Positions 51,811-60,982 are shown, counted from the stretch's first letter. The stretch: DNA of 64,000 nucleotides from Candidatus Latescibacterota bacterium (GCA_022821275.1 JAJEDY010000087.1:53086-117085), one strand, 5' to 3'. A program made the numbers and translations. The notes: generated by a model from the letters alone, not told the origin.

Positions 51811-53109
51811 ATGCCCAACTCAAAAAACCGAAAAACCATCATCTCGTGGATGATGTATGACTTTGCGAACTCGTCCTTTGCCAACAACGTCACCACATTT
51901 ATCTACGCGGCGTTCTTTACCAAAGTCATCGCTGAAAATGAAATCATCGGCACGGCCTTATGGTCTCGCGGCGTCGGCATCATCATGCTCGTCGTCGCAC
52001 TGTTGTCGCCACCCCTCGGCGCGCTATCTGACCAGGGCGGATATCGCAAACGCTTTTTAACATTTTTCACCTTCCTCGCCGTCATCTTCACCTCACTGCT
52101 CTATTTCCCGCAACAGGGACAAGCCATCTATGCACTGAGCCTCTACATCATCGCCTGCATCTGCTTTGAAATGGGCATCGTATTTTACAATGCCTTCTTG
52201 CCCGACATTGCCCCCCCCAAACGCATCGGTCGCATATCGGGACAGGCATGGGGCGTGGGGTATTTCGGAGGCCTGCTCTCAATGGCTGTCCTCATGGTCG
52301 GATTTGTATCCGCAGAAACCCCGTGGTTTGGCCTCACCAAAGAAACCCATGCACACATCCGGGCGACAAACATCGGCGTCGCAATCTGGTTTGCCATCTT
52401 CAGCCTCCCAGCCCTCTTCTATTTACCCGCTCCCCCTGCGCGACAAACCGGCGACAAGCTGAGTTTGGCCGCATCCTACCGACGCATCCTGCAAACCTTC
52501 CGCGAACTCCAGCGCTACCGCGAAATCTTCAAACTCCTGCTCGCGCGCCTGGTCTATAACGACGGCCTGATCACGGTCTTTGCCTTTGGCGGCATTTACG
52601 CGGCAGGCACATTCGGATTCACATTTGAAGAAGTCCTCTTCTTCGGCATCATCGTCAACATTGCAGCAGGCATCGGCGCGTGGTGTTTTGGGTACCTGGA
52701 CGACCGCCTGGGCGGCAAACTCACCATCCAGATCACCCTCATCGGATTCGTCATCGCGACTATTGTTGCCGTCGTGCCCCAGGAAAAAATCTGGTTCTGG
52801 ATCGCGGGCATCCTCGTCGGCCTATTCGCCGGTCCCAACCAATCGGCCAGCCGCTCCCTCATGGGACGATTTGTTCCCCAAAACAAAGAAACCGAATTTT
52901 ACGGCTTCTACGCCTTCTCGGGAAAAGCCACGGCATTTCTCGGACCCCTCCTCATGGGCGTCATCACACAAGCCTTTGGATCCCAGCGCTTCGGCATGGC
53001 AACCGTGGGCCTGTTCTTCATCATAGGCGGTCTCCTCTTGCGCACCGTTGACGAACAAAAAGGCATCCGTTCTGGGCGTGAAAAAACGCCGCCGGAAACA
53101 GACGCCTGA
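51811..53109 (+). CDS. MFS transporter of the UMF1/Atg22-like family
   Basis: 432 aa, about twelve membrane helices. SWMMYDFANSSFANNVTTFIYAAFF is the signature first helix of UMF1-type transporters; PPLGALSDQGGYRKRF is the MFS loop 2-3 motif, and PNQSASRSLMGRFVP is the second-half equivalent. Relatives include yeast Atg22, an amino-acid exporter; the bacterial substrate is unknown. ATG 51811 follows directly on the repeat. The gene ends before the GntR promoter. Confidence 0.9.
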   Translation: MPNSKNRKTIISWMMYDFANSSFANNVTTFIYAAFFTKVIAENEIIGTALWSRGVGIIMLVVALLSPPLGALSDQGGYRKRFLTFFTFLAVIFTSLLYFPQQGQAIYALSLYIIACICFEMGIVFYNAFLPDIAPPKRIGRISGQAWGVGYFGGLLSMAVLMVGFVSAETPWFGLTKETHAHIRATNIGVAIWFAIFSLPALFYLPAPPARQTGDKLSLAASYRRILQTFRELQRYREIFKLLLARLVYNDGLITVFAFGGIYAAGTFGFTFEEVLFFGIIVNIAAGIGAWCFGYLDDRLGGKLTIQITLIGFVIATIVAVVPQEKIWFWIAGILVGLFAGPNQSASRSLMGRFVPQNKETEFYGFYAFSGKATAFLGPLLMGVITQAFGSQRFGMATVGLFFIIGGLLLRTVDEQKGIRSGREKTPPETDA

Positions 53110-53153
53110 CGCGGGATCACCCTACCCGAAATACTTCAAAATAGAAATTCCCC

Positions 53154-53200
53154 TTGACATCTACTTGTCTTATTGTCATATTTTACTATGACAATAAGAC
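53154..53200 (+). promoter_or_regulatory. GntR promoter with a 14-bp perfect palindromic operator
   Basis: TTGACA (53154-53159) with a 17-base spacer gives CATATT as -10. A perfect inverted repeat, GTCTTATTGTCATA (53167-53180) and TATGACAATAAGAC (53187-53200), overlaps the spacer and -10. It is the obvious site for autorepression by the GntR protein encoded 41 bp downstream. Confidence 0.8.
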
Positions 53201-53240
53201 GATTCGATAAGCACATTCTAAAACATAAGGTATGTCCCTG

Positions 53241-53624
53241 ATGAATTTTGAATTAGACCCCAAAAGCGGTATCCCTTTCTATCGCCAGATCATTGACCAG
53301 ATCCGTTATGGCATTGCTGCGGGCAGATTGAAAGTAGGAGACCAATTACCCACCGTTCGCGCTCTGGCCGTAGAACTCAAGGTCAACCTCAACACCATCA
53401 GCAAAGCCTATCGGGAACTGGAAATTAAAAACATTCTGGAGACCCAGCAGGGTTCAGGAACGTTTATCGCGCCAGTAAAAGTAGAGATACCCGACAACGA
53501 AAGGGAAAAAAAGCTGACTGGTATATGCAATGAATTCCAGAGCATTGCCTCGGCCTACGGATTCAATCTTGAAGACTTGATCAAAGAACTACAACAAAGA
53601 CAAGGAGCAGATCATGAACGATAA
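53241..53624 (+). CDS. GntR-family transcriptional regulator, YtrA type
   Basis: 127 aa. MNFELDPKSGIPFYRQIIDQIRYGIAAGRLKVGDQLPTVRALA to QQGSGTFI is the GntR winged helix; the short (~50 aa) helical C-terminus is the YtrA subfamily type. ATG 53241 has AAGG ten bases upstream, while ATG 53232 is too close to it. The palindrome at 53167-53200 is its likely operator. The slipin gene overlaps its 3' end by 11 bp, so both are one operon. Confidence 0.92.
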   Translation: MNFELDPKSGIPFYRQIIDQIRYGIAAGRLKVGDQLPTVRALAVELKVNLNTISKAYRELEIKNILETQQGSGTFIAPVKVEIPDNEREKKLTGICNEFQSIASAYGFNLEDLIKELQQRQGADHER

Positions 53625-54525
53625 AATTCCTCTGAACAAGCATGTCAATCTCGTCTCGGTCTTTATTTTCCTTATCCTCACGCTGGCAAACGCAATCCTA
53701 TTCTATTTGGACCTGACCTCTTTAACCATAGCCCTGATCGGACTGGCTGCTACCCTATTCATAGCCGCCACATTGAAAATCTCTGACCAGTGGGAAAAGG
53801 CTGTGGTCTTGCGCATGGGAAAATTTATCGGATTAAAAGGTCCGGGCTGGTTTCTCATCATTCCCATCATCGACCGGGTCGATAAATATATCGACCAGCG
53901 AGTTCGGGTTACTGACATTAGAGCCGACTCCACCCTGACGAAAGACACTGTCCCGGTCAACGTCGATGCCGTCGTCTATTGGACCGTTTGGGATGCTGAA
54001 AAAGCCGCCCTCGAAGTTCAGGAATACGAATACGCCGTTTCACTCGTCTCCCGGACCGGACTGCGCGACATCATCGGCAAACACGAATTGGCAGACCTCC
54101 TGCAAAATCGGGAAAAGATCGCCGAAGCCCTGCAACAGACCCTCGACGAAACGACCAGTTCCTGGGGCATAACCTGTCAAAGTGTCGGCATCAAAGACAT
54201 CGTTATACCACCCGACCTTGCAGATGCCATGAGCAAGCAAGCCCAGGCAGAAAGGGAACGCCAGGCCCGGATCATCCTGGGCACAGCCGAAACCGAAATC
54301 TCGGAAAAATTCTCCCAGGCCAGCGAAAACTATCACAATAACCCCGTCGCCCTTCAACTGCGCGGGATGAACATGCTCTTTGAAGGCCTCAAGGAAAAAG
54401 GCTCTCTGGTAATCGTACCGAGTTCTGCCCTGGAATCGATGAACCTGGGGGCTATTGGTGGACTAACTGCCCTTGCAGAGAACAACACAAACCAAACACC
54501 CGAACCGACCGAAGAGACGGCTTAA
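53614..54525 (+). CDS. Slipin (stomatin/SPFH-domain membrane protein)
   Basis: 303 aa. Two hydrophobic segments (about 12-35 and 37-53) lead into the SPFH domain: KAVVLRMGKFIGLKGPGWFLIIPIIDRVDKYIDQRVRVTDI, then TKDTVPVNVDAVVYWTV. It ends with the QAQAERERQARIILGTAETEISEKF coiled coil. Slipins oligomerise at the membrane; function in bacteria is uncertain. Control by a GntR/YtrA repressor suggests an envelope stress role. Its GntR partner is translationally coupled. Confidence 0.92.
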   Translation: MNDKIPLNKHVNLVSVFIFLILTLANAILFYLDLTSLTIALIGLAATLFIAATLKISDQWEKAVVLRMGKFIGLKGPGWFLIIPIIDRVDKYIDQRVRVTDIRADSTLTKDTVPVNVDAVVYWTVWDAEKAALEVQEYEYAVSLVSRTGLRDIIGKHELADLLQNREKIAEALQQTLDETTSSWGITCQSVGIKDIVIPPDLADAMSKQAQAERERQARIILGTAETEISEKFSQASENYHNNPVALQLRGMNMLFEGLKEKGSLVIVPSSALESMNLGAIGGLTALAENNTNQTPEPTEETA

Positions 54526-54540
54526 ACACTATCAGGAACA

Positions 54541-54568
54541 AAAAAAGCCGCTCGTTTGAGCGGCTTTT
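54541..54568. terminator. Bidirectional Rho-independent terminator
   Basis: GCCGCTC (54547-54553) pairs with GAGCGGC (54558-54564) over a GTTT loop, with an A run before and TTTT after. It separates the slipin gene from the convergent lipoprotein gene. Confidence 0.92.
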
Positions 54569-54585
54569 GTGTAAAGAACGCGGAA

Positions 54586-55416
54586 TCACTCCACCCGAAA
54601 AACCACAGAATCCGCGGCCATAGAAGCGAACAACCCAATACCCCCCTTCACATGGAATTGCGGCTCATCTAACGCTGCTTCATCTTGCGCGCTCGAAATC
54701 AAATAATCGCCGTAATTCTCATCCAGCGCATAAACCAGAAATGAATATATGCCATAATACGAAAACTGTCTCGGATTTAAGGACAACGCGCGCCCCTGCA
54801 AAAAACGCCATTGATCTGCCCGGGCAATACTATCCCGCAACGCGCCCAGCCCCGTGGTATCCACTGCGCCGCCAAAACCGCCGCCAAATCTTCCAAACTG
54901 AGTCGCCAGCGGAATTTGCTCCAGCAATTCTACAGACTTGCGCGTCGTAACATATCCACCCTTTGTCTCGCCCTCCCATGTGACCCGATACGCATCACCC
55001 CCAATCAGCAACGTAGAGGCACCCGAAACATGCGGCGCAACCGGCACCGTCGTCTGCGCGGTCGCTGTCCCCAACCCCGTCGTAATAGACAGATGATAGG
55101 TCTTACCCGATTCAACAATCAGATCCGATTGCTCGTAATAACCCGGCTTATCCACCACAGGTGACAACTCGTAAGACACCCCATCCACCTCAATCATCAC
55201 CAGCGCATCCGACAGCGCACTCGCCTCCCGATCATACACACTGGAAAGCGGCATCGTTGTACCCACAAACAAATCGGACACAGAACTCCCCGCCCGCAAA
55301 TAACCCTCGACATAAACCGTCTCTCGAAACTCCCCCAACGACTCAGTCGGTGCCGTGCTACAACCCCCAGCACCAAGACCGAGAACAAAACAAAATATCC
55401 ATTGTATTTTTCTCAT
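54586..55416 (-). CDS. DUF4249-like outer-membrane lipoprotein
   Basis: 276 aa. A signal peptide with lipobox LGAGGC gives a lipid-anchored Cys near residue 19. VYVEGYLRAGSSVSDLFVG, DALVMIEVDG and YHLSITTGLGTATAQTTVPVAP match the DUF4249 pattern of lipoproteins encoded beside TonB receptors. AGAGGA lies seven bases before ATG 55416. It follows the receptor gene on the same strand after a 114-bp gap holding repeats. A surface binding role with the receptor is likely. Confidence 0.78.
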   Translation of the reverse strand: MRKIQWIFCFVLGLGAGGCSTAPTESLGEFRETVYVEGYLRAGSSVSDLFVGTTMPLSSVYDREASALSDALVMIEVDGVSYELSPVVDKPGYYEQSDLIVESGKTYHLSITTGLGTATAQTTVPVAPHVSGASTLLIGGDAYRVTWEGETKGGYVTTRKSVELLEQIPLATQFGRFGGGFGGAVDTTGLGALRDSIARADQWRFLQGRALSLNPRQFSYYGIYSFLVYALDENYGDYLISSAQDEAALDEPQFHVKGGIGLFASMAADSVVFRVE

Positions 55417-55447
55417 CCCAAATTCCTCTGTATTAATATCGCAATGA

Positions 55448-55529
55448 CGGGTAACAGGGTTGCCCCTACAATCAGACGAATGATTTTTCACCCTATGTTT
55501 CATCTGTGTCCATCTGCGTTCATCTGCGG
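55448..55529. repeat. Two short dispersed repeats between receptor and lipoprotein genes
   Basis: GGGTAACAGGGTTGCCCCTACA (about 55448-55470) is an arm of the GTAGGGG family; 55498-55529 is a diverged ATCTGTGTCCATCTGCGTTCATCTGCGG copy of the other family. Confidence 0.6.
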
Positions 55530-55530
55530 A

Positions 55531-57984
55531 TCACATATTAAAACGAAAACCAACACTCGGCAAAATCGGCTGAAGAAGCACATCCTGCACCTGAATCTCC
55601 GCCTCAGTCGCATCAAACGAGCGATACCATACATTGCGCCGATTATAGACATTGAACACACTGAACACTATCTGCCCCCCAACGCCACCCCACCTGAAAT
55701 CGCGCGTAATACCCAGGTCCATACGGTGATACGCCGGCAACCGATAGGCATTCTTCTCCGACACATGGACATAGGGAATAGTCTGCCCCGTTGGCTGCTG
55801 CACCTCATAGCGCGCCTCGGGAAGCGTATATGCCTGCCCCGTGCCATAAACCCAGTTGGCATTCAAATTCCAGCCCCTGCCCAGATAATAATCCGTCACA
55901 ACAGAAACATCGTGGCGCCGGTCGTACTTCGGCGGAAACGGATTCCCCTGATTCAAAGCGGCAAAAGTGTGTTCCGTCTTGCTCAACGTATATCCAATCC
56001 AACCCTTCAAACGCCCCTCAGTCTTGCGAAGCAAAAACTCGCCACCATAAGACTTTCCCGAACCAGTGGCGAACAGATCAGACAGCGGCGTCGAATCGCT
56101 CAGACGAACCTGCGACTGAAACTCCACCAGATCATCCATATCCTTGTGATAAAACTCCAGATCAACCTGCCAGCTTTCACCCGGCGTCAACATAAGGCCA
56201 AACGCATTGTGAACAGCTTTCCCTGGCGTCAGGGTCTCATCCACCGGCAGCCACATATCCGTCGTATAAGTATTGGCCTCAATCGAAATCAAATTGACAA
56301 ACTGGTGATAAATGCCCCAACCGCCCTTAAACGCGATCCTATCATCCAGTTGAAATAAACCCGCCACCCGCGGAGACCATCGGGTATAATTGCCACTCTG
56401 GAAATGACTCACGCGCACCCCAGGCGTCAACTCCAGACGCCCCCAGCGCATCGTATGCTCGAGAAAACCCGTCTGATAAAAAGACGACGTATTAATCTGT
56501 GACCGGGTCGAATCTCCCACACCCTGCTTGTAAAAAGCGTCATACGATGTAAACTGAGCACCCACGCGCGTCGTGTGAAAAGGACCCGAATAAAGATCAA
56601 ACGTCAACTTTGCCGTCAAATCGTTCAACTCATTATTGCGATTCAATGCAAAGCCGCGCCGACCACCTCCGCCTTCCCCGGTCTGCCCACTATTGGCCGC
56701 CTCGTTTTGATTGGTCGCAACATCAAAATTGGATATGTATCGACTCGCCGAAACCTGCACATTGCCGATCAAATTATCCGTGTATAGATGCAACCACTTA
56801 AACCGCGCAATCTGATTGCCCCAATCCATGAGCTGATCGCGCGTCTGCTCTCGAAAAGATGGCAACGACAGATTCAGCGCATCATTGCCCATGTATCCAC
56901 TCACCGAAACCCGATCATTATCAGACACATCCAAATTCAGCTTGAAATTTGTATCGTAAAATCCATAGTCCTGCCCAAAATCGCTCGTCTGCTGCTGAAA
57001 ATTGAACCGCGCCTGCCCAAAGCGTCCACCACCTTGCCGTCCCCCAAAGCCACCACCTCCCAATCCTCCCGGCCCACCGCCAGTAACTGGAGCCGTGCCA
57101 ATGGTGCCAATGCGCGTACTGAACATTTCATCGACGATATGATCAAACAGCGGCGAATTTAAAACCTCTTGATACGTGCGCCGCCCCGAAAACATCCACG
57201 AACCGCGATCACCCACTGGCCCGCCAACCGTCAACCCCGCACTGATCAAATCCATGGACGCCCGCGCATCAAAAGACTTCCTGTTACCATCCAAATTTGT
57301 AATATCCAGCACACTCGACAGGCGGTCGCCATACCGCGCGGGAAACGTCCCCTTAATCAGAGTCACATCCTTCAAGGCATCGGGATTAAACGTGCTAAAA
57401 AACCCAAACAAATGATTCGGATTATAGACCACCACATCATCCAACAGAATCAAATTTTGTCCCGGCGTACCCCCGCGCACATACAAACCCGCGGAATTTT
57501 CACTCGCGGCCTGCACGCCCGGAAGCAACTGAATACCGCGCATCAAATCGGGCTGCCCCACCGTCGGAATGCGTGCCAACTCCGTCACCCGCGTGCCAAA
57601 CGCACTCACAGGCGTCACCTCAGTTGGCGCCACGCGCTCGCCTATGGCCTCAATCTCTTCCCCCATCAATTCCGCAGGCTCCAACTCAATCACAATCCGC
57701 ACAGTCTCGCCCTGTATAACCACGACCTGAACAGACTGACTCGCATAGCCGATATAACTCGCCGAAACCCTGTGTGTCCCCGGCGACAGATTCCCAATAA
57801 CAAAATAACCGACCTTATCCGTCGCCACACCAATATGCAAACTATCGACCACCACATTGGCATTGGGCAACGTCTCGCCATTGGATGCATCGCGTACCGT
57901 ACCCCGCATCGCACCCTGACCATACGCCTGTGTACTGATGGCAACACATACAACGCACAAAAACAACTGCACAATTCGCTTCAT
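55531..57984 (-). CDS. TonB-dependent receptor with N-terminal carboxypeptidase-like domain
   Basis: 817 aa with a signal peptide (1-~22, AYGQG). A carboxypeptidase-regulatory-like domain (about 25-110, GTVRDASNGETLPNANVVV) precedes the plug (GLYVRGGTPGQNLILLDDVVVYNPNHLFGFFSTFNPDALKDVTLIKGTFPARYGDRLSSV) and a large barrel ending in an aromatic-terminal strand (FRFNM). A Gly-rich insertion (about 305-325) precedes an extracellular loop. This SusC-like but shorter layout imports a large or complexed substrate. ATG 57984 has AGGAG upstream. Partner: the DUF4249-like lipoprotein; no SusD is present. Confidence 0.92.
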   Translation of the reverse strand: MKRIVQLFLCVVCVAISTQAYGQGAMRGTVRDASNGETLPNANVVVDSLHIGVATDKVGYFVIGNLSPGTHRVSASYIGYASQSVQVVVIQGETVRIVIELEPAELMGEEIEAIGERVAPTEVTPVSAFGTRVTELARIPTVGQPDLMRGIQLLPGVQAASENSAGLYVRGGTPGQNLILLDDVVVYNPNHLFGFFSTFNPDALKDVTLIKGTFPARYGDRLSSVLDITNLDGNRKSFDARASMDLISAGLTVGGPVGDRGSWMFSGRRTYQEVLNSPLFDHIVDEMFSTRIGTIGTAPVTGGGPGGLGGGGFGGRQGGGRFGQARFNFQQQTSDFGQDYGFYDTNFKLNLDVSDNDRVSVSGYMGNDALNLSLPSFREQTRDQLMDWGNQIARFKWLHLYTDNLIGNVQVSASRYISNFDVATNQNEAANSGQTGEGGGGRRGFALNRNNELNDLTAKLTFDLYSGPFHTTRVGAQFTSYDAFYKQGVGDSTRSQINTSSFYQTGFLEHTMRWGRLELTPGVRVSHFQSGNYTRWSPRVAGLFQLDDRIAFKGGWGIYHQFVNLISIEANTYTTDMWLPVDETLTPGKAVHNAFGLMLTPGESWQVDLEFYHKDMDDLVEFQSQVRLSDSTPLSDLFATGSGKSYGGEFLLRKTEGRLKGWIGYTLSKTEHTFAALNQGNPFPPKYDRRHDVSVVTDYYLGRGWNLNANWVYGTGQAYTLPEARYEVQQPTGQTIPYVHVSEKNAYRLPAYHRMDLGITRDFRWGGVGGQIVFSVFNVYNRRNVWYRSFDATEAEIQVQDVLLQPILPSVGFRFNM

Positions 57985-58117
57985 GGCCTCTCCTATTCCC
58001 CTCCCAGGGACAGTTAAAATAATCCTCCCTTCTGACATCTTTTAGATTCGCACATTGGTTCTCCCGTTCCCCATTTTCTGTACGAAAATTGTGAAACCGT
58101 GTTAAACTCTGTAAAAC

Positions 58118-58149
58118 AAAACGCGCCCATTGTTCAATGGACGCGTTTT
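58118..58149 (-). terminator. Terminator, minus strand
   Basis: AAAACGCG and CCATTG arms pair with CAATGG and CGCGTTTT (58118-58149, one mismatch), followed on the minus strand by a T-rich run. It now ends the RelBE transcript; its place just after the stray isomerase 3' end (58181) suggests it once ended the isomerase gene. Confidence 0.8.
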
Positions 58150-58180
58150 ATACTTCAAGATGTAAAACTGTACTCAGACC

Positions 58181-58231
58181 GTCGCCTGTAGCTCCTTTAG
58201 ATAATTCAGCGTATCGCGGATACTCGCCTCT
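58181..58231. repeat. 51-bp direct repeat, left copy (detached isomerase 3' end)
   Basis: Identical at 50 of 51 positions to 58824-58874. On the minus strand it encodes the last residues of the isomerase, ending KELQATV and a TGA stop shortly after, with no gene attached. Confidence 0.95.
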
Positions 58232-58233
58232 TT

Positions 58234-58494
58234 TTAGCGTTGATATACGTCGCGCCGATGAGCGATACGGTGGATGATAACACGCTGATTTGTATCATCA
58301 ATTTCATAAAGAATGCGATAGTCTCCCACGCGAATACGCCACGAATTTGAGCGACCAACCAGTTTTTCCACTCCTGAAGGACGTGGCTCTGCTTCCAGTT
58401 GGAGAAGATGTCGGTTAATACGTTGACGAATATGGCCTTGTAGCCTACGGCGTTCTCGTTCTGCCGATGAACGCATGTGAACAGCGTAAGCCAT
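58234..58494 (-). CDS. relE: RelE/ParE-family toxin
   Basis: 86 aa, basic. RELQ-like start (SSAERERRRLQGHIRQRINRHLLQLEAEPRPSGVEKLVG) followed by SWRIRVGDYRILYEIDDTNQRVIIHRIAHRRDVYQR is the RelE mRNA-interferase fold; the conserved Arg and the C-terminal Tyr are present. It starts 2 bp after the antitoxin stop. The module lies between the two copies of the 51-bp repeat. Confidence 0.93.
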   Translation of the reverse strand: MAYAVHMRSSAERERRRLQGHIRQRINRHLLQLEAEPRPSGVEKLVGRSNSWRIRVGDYRILYEIDDTNQRVIIHRIAHRRDVYQR

Positions 58495-58496
58495 TG

Positions 58497-58751
58497 CTAC
58501 GTTACTTCTCCCGTTTCACGAAGCAAATCGCGCAAAGGCCGTGTCTCGCTATTCTCCTCGTTCGCTTCTTCCATTAACATGGTATCAACAGCATCCTGCA
58601 AGTGAGGAGGAAGCGTCTCCCAATCTGTTTCCCGAGCCACCTTCTGAATTAAAGTCTTGAAATCGTCATATCCAAGTATCACCTCAATGACCTCACCTGA
58701 ATCATCATATACCCATTTTGGAGAACGAGATTTTTCGAGAATGCGTGTCAT
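58497..58751 (-). CDS. RelB/Phd-like antitoxin
   Basis: 84 aa, acidic. KWVYDDSGEVIEVILGYDDFKTLIQKVA is the Phd/RelB-like DNA-binding start, and the C-terminal half is an acidic helix that would bind the toxin. GAGGG lies five bases before ATG 58751; a longer frame upstream runs through the isomerase end and was rejected. It precedes relE by 2 bp. Confidence 0.85.
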   Translation of the reverse strand: MTRILEKSRSPKWVYDDSGEVIEVILGYDDFKTLIQKVARETDWETLPPHLQDAVDTMLMEEANEENSETRPLRDLLRETGEVT

Positions 58752-58810
58752 ATTACCCTCAATAGTATTGATCGAGTTAAATCTGAAAATAAGTTGAATT
58801 TCTATTGATG

Positions 58811-59620
58811 TCAATTCAGGACAGTCGCCTGTAGCTCCTTTAGATAACTCAGCGTATCGCGGATACTCGCCTCTGTCGTCTCCGACGCGCCTTTCTCCAC
58901 ACACAGGGGACCAGCGTAATCTGCCGCATTCAGAATTTGCAAACACGTCTTCAAATCATACCCCATTGTTTTCCCATCCCGCTCCCACGCCTGCACGCCA
59001 TCATCGCTGTAATTAAACACCTTCACATGACACGAAAACGCGCGCGGTGCCAGCACGCGCATCCCCGCCTCCCAATCGCCATCGGGAAAATTCGCCGTAT
59101 CTGGACAGGTGCCAAACCACTCGGAATCCACCCCATCTAAAATCCGCTGCAAATTATCAGAAGAAGACGACACACCTCCATGATTCTCCACCAGCAGCCT
59201 CACCCCCGCCTGCTCGCCCACAGCCACCAATTCCCGATACCCCTCAATCACCCGCCCCATCGCCCCATCGTCATCCGCGTGGCCCGTATTAATCCGTATC
59301 GCCTCTGATCCCACAGCCGACGCCGTGTAAAACCACTGCTTCAGCGCCTCCAGATCCGTGCGCCGCACAGCCTCATCAGCACCTGCAATATTGCCCATAT
59401 CCACGGCGATATTGCGCACCGAAAGTCCATGATCAGCCAACCGATTCCGAAGTTCATTCAAATACCTCGCATCCTGAGACTCAAAAAACCGCGAACACAA
59501 CTCCACCGTCCTCACACCATGCGCGGCACACACCTCGGGAAACGCCAGCAAAGTCAGCGACTTCTCCCGCAAAATTTCACCACTGAGCACCCATCCGGCA
59601 ATACCGACTTCGAGATCCAT
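58811..59620 (-). CDS. Sugar phosphate isomerase/epimerase-like TIM-barrel protein
   Basis: 269 aa. VRTVELCSRFFES, IAVDMGNIAG, RINTGHADDD, VRLLVENHGGVSSSSDNLQRIL, CPDTANFPDGDWEAG, CHVKVFNYS and YAGPLCVEKG are the xylose-isomerase-like strands, with the metal ligands Glu (ENHGG), Asp (DTANF), His (CHVKV) and Glu (VEKG). Such enzymes isomerise sugars or inositol derivatives. ATG 59620 has AGGAG eight bases upstream. Its last codons are regenerated: the right copy of the 51-bp repeat ends in LN and a stop, whereas the left copy ends in V and a stop. Confidence 0.9.
   Translation of the reverse strand: MDLEVGIAGWVLSGEILREKSLTLLAFPEVCAAHGVRTVELCSRFFESQDARYLNELRNRLADHGLSVRNIAVDMGNIAGADEAVRRTDLEALKQWFYTASAVGSEAIRINTGHADDDGAMGRVIEGYRELVAVGEQAGVRLLVENHGGVSSSSDNLQRILDGVDSEWFGTCPDTANFPDGDWEAGMRVLAPRAFSCHVKVFNYSDDGVQAWERDGKTMGYDLKTCLQILNAADYAGPLCVEKGASETTEASIRDTLSYLKELQATVLN
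58824..58874. repeat. 51-bp direct repeat, right copy (inside the isomerase 3' end)
   Basis: Matches 58181-58231 at 50 of 51 bases and codes for the C-terminus of the isomerase. The 592 bp between the copies holds exactly the antitoxin and toxin genes. Confidence 0.95.
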
Positions 59621-59655
59621 AGTCATTTCTCCTTTTACTGAATTTATCGACACAT

Positions 59656-59683
59656 TTGACCCGCACGCCTATATTTATATTAT
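59656..59683 (+). promoter_or_regulatory. Sigma-70-type promoter of glgC
   Basis: TTGACC (59656-59661), a 16-base spacer and TATTAT (59678-59683) lie 33 bp before the glgC start. Confidence 0.6.
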
Positions 59684-59716
59684 ATTACACGCCCCCACAA
59701 AACAAGGAGGTTTTTC

Positions 59717-60982
59717 GTGGAATCCGTTATTGGCATCATATTAGGCGGCGGAGCGGGATCGCGCCTCTATCCCCTGACCAAATACCGCTCCAAACCCGCA
59801 GTTCCCATCGGCGGCAAATATCGCCTCATCGACATCCCCATCAGCAACTGCCTGCACTCGGGCCTCACACGCATCTACGCACTCACCCAGTTCAACTCCG
59901 CCTCTCTCAACCGCCACATCGCCCAAACCTATCGCTTCGATGCCTTTTCAAACGGCTTTGTCGAAATCCTCGCCGCCGAACAAACCCAGGACCGCCTCGA
60001 CTGGTATCAGGGCACAGCCGACGCTGTTCGCCAGCACCTCCACCACTTCATGTCCTACCAGATAGATCAATACCTCATCCTCTCTGGCGACCACCTCTAC
60101 CGCATGAACTACCGGGACTTCATCGCCGAACACCGCGAAAAAGGCGCAGACCTCACCATCGCAGTCAAACCCGTCAGCCGAGAAATCGCGCCCGACCTCG
60201 GCATCCTCAAACTCGATGACACCGGACGCATCATCGACTTCGTAGAAAAACCTCAAACCGACGCCGAACTGGACGACCTCAAACTCAATCCCGCCCCGGG
60301 CAGCAACCCCGACGAAGCGTACATGGCCTCAATGGGCATATACGTCTTTGAAAAAGACGAACTGAGAACGCTCCTCGCGGAAAACAAAGGCGACGACTTT
60401 GGCAAACACATCATCCCCGCCGCCATCCACAGCCACAAAGTCTATGCCCACCGCTTCGAGGGCTACTGGGAAGACATCGGTACCATCCGCGCCTTCTACG
60501 AATCCAACCTCGCACTCACAACCCCATCGCCCCCCTTCACCTTTTATCAACCCGGCGCCCCCATCTACACCCATCCGCGCTACCTCGCCGCGGCCAAATT
60601 GGACGGATGCCACCTCAAACAATGCAAAATCGGCGACGGCTCCGACATACAAGACGCAGAAATCGAACACGCCGTCATCGGCATACGCAGCATCGTTGGT
60701 CCCCGCGTCAAACTCACCAACACCGTCATGATGGGCGCGGACTTTTACGAAACCCCCGAAGACAAAAAACGCAACAAACAAAAAGGCATCCCAAACGTCG
60801 GCATCGGTCCGGGATGCGTAATCGACAGCGCAATCATCGACAAAAACGCCCGCATTGGGGAAAACGTCATCATCCAAAACGCAAAAAACATCCGCGAAAC
60901 AGAACGCGACGCCTACGCCATCCGCGACGGCATCGTCGTCATCACCAAAGACGCCATCATTCCTTCAGGTACCGTGATTTAA
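59717..60982 (+). CDS. glgC: Glucose-1-phosphate adenylyltransferase
   Basis: 421 aa. The pyrophosphorylase signature GGGAGSRL (10-17) and [21 protein letters not shown] are typical of ADP-glucose pyrophosphorylases, as are [11 protein letters not shown], the substrate-binding VEKP and the C-terminal left-handed beta-helix. It makes ADP-glucose from ATP and glucose-1-phosphate for glycogen synthesis. GTG is the start, with AAGGAGG six bases upstream. No other glycogen gene is nearby. A cluster of GAAGT repeats follows its stop. Confidence 0.96.
   Translation: MESVIGIILGGGAGSRLYPLTKYRSKPAVPIGGKYRLIDIPISNCLHSGLTRIYALTQFNSASLNRHIAQTYRFDAFSNGFVEILAAEQTQDRLDWYQGTADAVRQHLHHFMSYQIDQYLILSGDHLYRMNYRDFIAEHREKGADLTIAVKPVSREIAPDLGILKLDDTGRIIDFVEKPQTDAELDDLKLNPAPGSNPDEAYMASMGIYVFEKDELRTLLAENKGDDFGKHIIPAAIHSHKVYAHRFEGYWEDIGTIRAFYESNLALTTPSPPFTFYQPGAPIYTHPRYLAAAKLDGCHLKQCKIGDGSDIQDAEIEHAVIGIRSIVGPRVKLTNTVMMGADFYETPEDKKRNKQKGIPNVGIGPGCVIDSAIIDKNARIGENVIIQNAKNIRETERDAYAIRDGIVVITKDAIIPSGTVI

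Noticed and set aside
57169..58017. A 282-codon plus-strand frame within the TonB receptor gene
   Set aside because: It is a shadow of the receptor on the other strand, rich in His and Arg, with no ribosome site or domain.
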